From Oscheius tipulae (Eukaryota; Nematoda; Chromadorea; Rhabditida; Rhabditidae): a DNA stretch of 64,000 nt. The first letter of the stretch is position 1. Every line of letters starts with the position of its first letter. Where the stretch lies: the NCBI GenBank assembly GCA_037178975.1, contig JASJZH010000003.1:3410001-3474000 (forward strand), given 5' to 3'. Made by a program: the position numbers and the translations under genes. The notes under the pieces were generated by a model. That model was not told where the DNA came from. It saw only the letters and a list, made by a program, of their open reading frames with translations, and searched no databases. Of this stretch, positions 59,150 to 64,000 are shown one piece after another.

Positions 59150-61374
59150 ATGGATCACTTCTGGTATTTGAAAGCCTACCAGAAACGTAGAAAATTGTAT
59201 CGGGACCAAATTGTTTGTGACTATAGAACACCGCCTGAGCGTATTTTCCAATATCTGGCATCTAATCGAGAACTTCTGGTTGCAAACTCGTCAAATTCCG
59301 CGGTGACTTCTGCTAATTTTCTCTCGTAAGCTCTGAACTTCCAGAATGAATGGGTTTCTGCACGGTTCACGCCATCCGACGATACTTTATTATGCCTGGG
59401 CGGCAACGACGGATCTATTGGTTTATACAATGTTCTCTTAGCTATTGATGAAACCACAACTGATGTCAATGCTGGAATGGTATCATGTAAGGATTTGTCT
59501 GGGTGTTCATTTGGTTCCAGGTGTTAAAGCACATTCTGGAGCAGTAATGGGTGTCTACGGCGTACCTGGACAAAGTAACAATTTGCTGAGTATTGGAGGG
59601 GACGGAACCGCCAAGTTAGGAACTGAATCTGCAAGTTTCTTATATTTTTTCAGACTATTCGATATGGAAAGGAAGACACGTATTAGTTGTTTTGATGGAC
59701 ACGAGACAATCGTTCGATCTGCTTCTTTTGCCCCAGATAGTTCTAGTAATCTCTATCAAATGCACACCAAATGCTCCTTGTTCAGATGAGTTTGCCACCT
59801 GTGGACGTGATGGCAAGTTCTGCATTCACGATCGAAGATGTCAGGCGAAAAAAGATAGGCATGGAGTTCATTTCATTCCCGCAGTGCAAAGCATGCCGGA
59901 CGCCCATTACTTCCTAGGTTTCAAGCTTACTTTTTTTGTCATACACGACAAATTCAGATAATGGGAAGCCCTACAAGGATTTCACAAACGTTCCCGGCCT
60001 TACGAATATCATCTATCTCGACGAAAATACTATTGTGACATCCTCGGACAAAGCCATCAGGTTTGTTGGAGCTTTTGACAGAACAGATGTTCCAGTGGAA
60101 TTCGGCTCTGGGATCCTCGTAAATTGATAAAGAAGCCCTTTAGGAAACTTGACATTCCTCATCGACGAGAATCTAAGCAGATTGGTTAGTGATCTCATAT
60201 TATACATATAAAAGTTTCTTCAGGAATAGCATCCATGGACGTGAACCGATTTTCTAGCTCACTGTTCGTGGCTGTAACCGACAACAACATTTTCGAGTTT
60301 CCTCTTGGCTGTTCGCAAAATTCGCCTGTCCGGAAGTACTCTAATGCCTTCACCACCTCATACGACGTCACAGTAACAGTTTCCACTGATAAACAACCCC
60401 TGTCTTCCTAGATTTCTGCTTCTCCCGTCTCGGATCATTTGCTTAGCGGATCAGTATTGAACAATGCTGCACTTCTCTACAATACTCCTGTTTGTCCTAA
60501 CTTTTTTTCTTTAAGTGACCAGCTATTCAGGCAACACACAGCCTCGACGGCGACCTCTCGAGCCATCTTGAAGAGATTAATCCGTGTTTCAAGTTGGCGG
60601 GACACGATTCGGATATTACTGCGGTCAGCTGGAGCAGCCGGGGAACGTAGACTGAACTCGTCTTTTTTATTTCAATTTTTTTTCAGATATATCGTGACGC
60701 TAGACGAGAGTAGTTTCCGAATCTGGTCGCCGAACTTCGAACGAACTGAAAAAGAGGAGTTTGTGGTTCATAAAGACACATTGCCTGCATTTACGCGGGC
60801 TTCTTTCGTTGGTGATCAGTTTGAAAAGAGGTGATTCTCATCTCATCATTTGCTTACAAAAGTTCTTGTAGCCTATCGTTCAGCAAGTTCAAGCAGCTGA
60901 CCGTATCTCCAAGTAAGTCTCCGTTCAAATCGCCGGTGAAGAAACGGATGCGAATATCGTCGGCCTGCTCATCTCCGTTTGCGGACAGAACGAACCTTGA
61001 CTCGCCGGCAAGAGCAGATTTCCAGCTTTTCTGTAAACGACAAATGACCAGGAATCTGCCAAGAAGAAATAACAGCTCGGAAGTTGACGATTCGATCAAA
61101 GAAAAGCCGGCAAGCGACAAGAAACTTCCTCGGAAAAATATCATGGAATTTTTCCGCCAGAAAACGATTGACAAACCAGTGGCACCTCTGAATGATCCAA
61201 CAAAGGGTATGTTTTATACTATGTATCATTTGTTCAACTCCATGTTCAGCTTCTCCGAGCCGAAATCTCATGGGAGACTTCTTGGTAGCCTCCTCCATTC
61301 CAGCTGCCAGTCCTTCGTCAAACACGATCAAGAGATACTTCCAGCCAGCTCCACACACTCGTCGCTCTAAATAA
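59150..61374 (+). CDS. DTL: CDT2/denticleless (DTL) WD40 adaptor of CRL4 ubiquitin ligase
   Basis: Substrate receptor of CUL4-DDB1 that destroys CDT1 and SET8 on PCNA-loaded DNA, preventing re-replication. Multi-exon; start chosen at MDHFWYLKAYQKRRKLYRDQ because CCTTTCAG ends 8 nt upstream, although the frame is open to an ATG at 59007. WD repeats: AHSGAVMGVYGVPGQ, DGTAKLFDMERKTRISCFDG, FATCGRDGKFCIHDRRCQAK with DRHG as in DTL, LDENTIVTSSDKAIRFWDPR and AGHDSDITAVSWSS. The C-terminal third is basic and disordered. It carries two PCNA-box-like motifs: KNIMEFFRQKT and the terminal NTIKRYFQPAP, the latter aligned with the C-terminal PIP box of human DTL. Exon joins in the middle are less certain. 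Confidence 0.87.
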
Positions 61375-61587
61375 CCAAATTGTAACAGCTTTTGTACATT
61401 ATTTCTTCCCCACAATTCCGAGTACAGTCATGGGTAATTTTGTTTACGGATCTGTTCTTACGGTTTCTCGTGATTTTATTCGACTGCCACGCAGAATAAA
61501 ACTATAGTTTTGTTATCTAATAGGTGCAGAAAACGGACTGGTTTGTTCCGTATTCCGGTCACTGCTTGATCCCAATTAGTGCGCGTC

Positions 61588-61894
61588 ATGGGCTCCAAGA
61601 ATGCCCTGGATCCTGCCCAATTAGGAGACGATCTAACTTTGATTCTTTCCAAATGGTTAGACCATAAAATAAGTCCCGAGGAGGCATTGGAATCTATATG
61701 TGAGTGAGAATGGATAACTTGATATTCGTTTAGTGAATCCATCATCTGAGCGGATGGTTGTAGTTGATGAGAAAGAACCCCAACCTCCAAGGAGTGTCGC
61801 TGGTGAGTTATACTTCTCTAACTCCAGGAACCCCTATATAGGTAGATTCCTTCGATCCTTCGCAAAAGATCTTACAACGGACTGGCTTAATTAG
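61588..61894 (+). CDS. Orphan small protein, 77 aa
   Basis: Exons 61588-61699, 61734-61802 and 61842-61894 give 234 nt in phase with 34- and 39-nt introns. It reads MGSKNALDPAQLGDDLTLIL, then an acidic helical segment (KWLDHKISPEEALESIL), a Pro-containing linker and a basic end SFAKDLTTDWLN. No signal peptide, membrane segment or known domain. Consistent splicing is the main support; a longer gene continuing downstream cannot be excluded. Confidence 0.45.
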
Positions 61895-63700
61895 AACATC
61901 CTACATAAGAATCCAGCCGAGGCTATAACTACTGTTTATCAATTTCTAGGTCTTCACAAAACTGCCTCCGCTTTGAAACTGAATCAGGCGTATCAAAAGA
62001 AGGTGATAGAAGTTTCAAGTAGAAGTTTCATGAAGGTGAACAAGTGGCTCATCGAATGAAGACGGATACCTTGTTCGCTCTCATCGAGGCCAACTACTCT
62101 CCTAGAACTTTGAAGCCAGGCATTTGAAGTAGCAATAGATGAAGCTGATCTATTTTCCAGTTTGCAAGGGTTTTCTTTTCGACTGGCTATCGTGTGAATA
62201 GCCCCCAATAATCTAACAGAGAAGCCTTCTTTGCATGGGCCGTGTTTTGTTGCCAGGTGACGAAGCCTGCAATGTCTGTCTCTTCATCCGAATGTGTTTA
62301 GAGTTGGCGGTTTACCATTTTCCATTTCACCCTATACAAAATGGCTCTTCCGCTCAAAACGACTTTCTTCCTTCGAAACATGCCGATTGTTTTTGTGGGA
62401 AATTGAACGACAACATAACCGTTTGCCACGTTGATCGCTCCTTTCGCCCGTCTATAATCGGCCGGACGCGTGGATGAGGTGGTAGACAGACAATGGGAAG
62501 GGGAGGAAATCGAGGGTCAACTACTCTGACTTACGCAACCTTCCGAGGATGTCATTTTCTGTCGTGATGTTTGTTGTTTGCTTACAGTGAGAACCAGTTC
62601 CCTCTCCCACTTCATTTACAATACAGCTGAAACAGCTGTTTGCATAAGGACTGTTGTCCTTTTTCAGCACGCCCAACTGACCATCCTTTCTCTTTCCAGG
62701 AAGCAAACGATTAAAATCTCGCAGTCTCTGGTCGTGTCCGCCGTGTTCCAATCTCGTTTCTCCATTCAAATGACGCCACGATCTTCGATTTCGCTAAAAA
62801 TCCGCGAATATTTTTTCACTTTCTTTTTAATACCTTCTCTTTCTCACACTTTCGTTTCTTTTCCGCTGAGAAATATGACTTGTTTTTATCAAATATATGA
62901 CTTCGGATGTGTGGAGAAAACCATTTTCATTCTGTTGTCCTCGGTTTGAATTGCTCCTCCCTCCTGTCAGGTCGCCCTTTACCTTTTTATCTCCCTGGAA
63001 TCATTTCTTCCGTTTTAATCTTTTATTTCCATTTAAATGTCCCCGTATTTTTATCTTCAGATCTCCCTCAAGATGTAGATAGAATGCTCTCGATTTCATC
63101 TGCTTTCCATTGTTCGCATAGCAAATTTTTGTTTTTTCGAGTCGGAAGCTGATGGAAAACAGTACATATACATGTTTTGATCAAGTCCACATGCAAATTT
63201 GGTTCGAATATTGTTCAGCAACAGTTCCTATTTGATTTTTGTAGTAAACAGCGGTGCCTCTTAAGCGAAACCGTGCAGTGATCTTGGGAAACGGGCCAAA
63301 TAATTCGTTGTTTTGAATCAATCTTGATCAGCTCCCAATTTTTCGCCCCGTTTTCTTCTCTTTGTGAATTCTATCTGTTGGCATTTTCTCTCTATTCAGT
63401 GCTTTTATTATACCTCTTTCCGTTTCATTCATCCCATGATATCAAACAGACGAGGGGGACACCCAAACGCTCGCCTTCAGACCCGATTTTATCAGTGTCC
63501 GTGACTCCTTAGCTGCATCAGATAGGCGTTGTCGCCGGGAGGCATTGTTCTAATGACGCTTATGACTTTTCCAACTCACATTACACTTCTACAACGTTAT
63601 TTTCAGAGTTATAGTCATTTCACCGCTCGCGGTGGAACGACTTTAGGTGATGCTCAGAAGGCCGGTGGATTATGGCGAGCACAACATGACTAGGAAGCTG
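61895..63700. other. T-rich terminal region without a supported gene
   Basis: About 1.8 kb. Frames at 62235-62477, 62578-62949 and 63324-63512 are Phe/Leu/Ser-rich reads of pyrimidine tracts and lack splice partners or motifs. It may hold the 5' region of a gene to the right of the window. Confidence 0.45.
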
Positions 63701-63721
63701 TGGTCCAGGTAAACTAACATC

Positions 63722-63925
63722 CGACCTTTACAATTGGCAAAAGATGTCTGTCTGCGACACATTTCAACTCTAATCTGGGATAATACTTGACAATATTTGT
63801 GGCCTTTTCTGTCAAGGGTTATCCTAGTCCTAGAGTTGACAAGAAAAGTCAGGACAGTTCAAGTTACAAGATGAACACTGATAATGTGAGACGCTCCGGC
63901 AGGAGCGTAAGCAGCTGGTTTTATT
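63722..63925 (+). repeat. Structured repeat, copy 2
   Basis: Second copy of the element at 6640-6835, same strand, 57 kb away. Pairing is stronger here: TCAACTCTA (63764-63772) with TAGAGTTGA (63831-63839), nested GGATAATACTTGACA (63778-63792) with TGTCAAGGGTTATCC (63810-63824; 12 of 15 pair), and a separate 7-bp hairpin ACGCTCC-GGCA-GGAGCGT (63891-63908). No coding potential. Confidence 0.6.
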
Positions 63926-64000
63926 CACTCTGAGATCTGATTTCAGGACAGAAACACGATTATGGACCATAACTTTGTTCTCGGGTACCTGTATGCTTTA

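Noticed and set aside
63722-63925. Interpretation of the structured repeat as an SL RNA or spliceosomal snRNA
   Set aside because: No convincing Sm site next to a 5' leader-plus-GT arrangement, and no match to U1, U2, U4, U5 or U6 landmarks.

Overview
This is a gene-dense eukaryotic window, almost certainly from an animal with a compact genome. Most introns are 34-45 nt, GT-AG, with T-rich TTTCAG/TTTAG acceptors. Acceptor-like motifs sit 0-20 nt before many start codons, which suggests spliced-leader trans-splicing. A ceh-10-type homeobox gene, a PAT-3-like integrin beta, a TRIM-NHL gene and possible operons point to a nematode. That assignment is inference from gene content and architecture. 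No rRNA, convincing tRNA, CRISPR array or autonomous transposon was seen.

Layout, left to right. 1-1593 has no supported gene. The + strand then carries ribosomal protein L3 (1594-3307) and PGM3 (3764-5689). A single-exon membrane-anchored orphan lies on - (5792-6532). A structured repeat (about 6640-6835) precedes MCM5 and a secreted orphan on + (7070-10895). PP1 catalytic subunit is on - (11174-12422), BCAS3 on + (13818-16906) and succinyl-CoA ligase alpha on - (17318-18589).

19.3-36.9 kb is the most striking part. Three minus-strand genes lie head to tail with 145 and 126 nt between them: a kinesin-4, DNA polymerase theta (POLQ) and the catalytic subunit of DNA polymerase zeta (REV3). POLQ carries a 1,915-nt intron, huge for this locus, and a complete ceh-10/VSX homeobox gene lies inside it on the opposite strand. 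Two error-prone repair polymerases in one possible transcription unit, one of them hosting a developmental regulator, is the main discovery candidate.

SRP9 (37144-37419) diverges from the kinesin. An RNF216-type RBR ubiquitin ligase (- 38467-40500) follows, then a small orphan, a TRIM-NHL protein and a costars-domain actin regulator on + (41164-46547). WASP (- 46590-48655) and a TULA-like histidine phosphatase that has lost both catalytic histidines (- 49687-50643) come next. The right end holds integrin beta (52065-55261), ribose-5-phosphate isomerase (55864-56824), linker histone H1 (58209-58894), the replication-licensing ubiquitin ligase adaptor CDT2/DTL (59150-61374) and a 77-aa orphan (61588-61894). 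The last 2 kb is T-rich and ends in a second copy of the structured repeat.

Themes: replication, licensing and repair (MCM5, CDT2, POLQ, REV3, kinesin-4, H1); actin and adhesion (WASP, costars, integrin beta, TRIM-NHL); core metabolism (PGM3, RPIA, SUCLG1). Gene models were spliced by eye from homology, phase and splice sites; for the models where I summed every exon the length was divisible by three.
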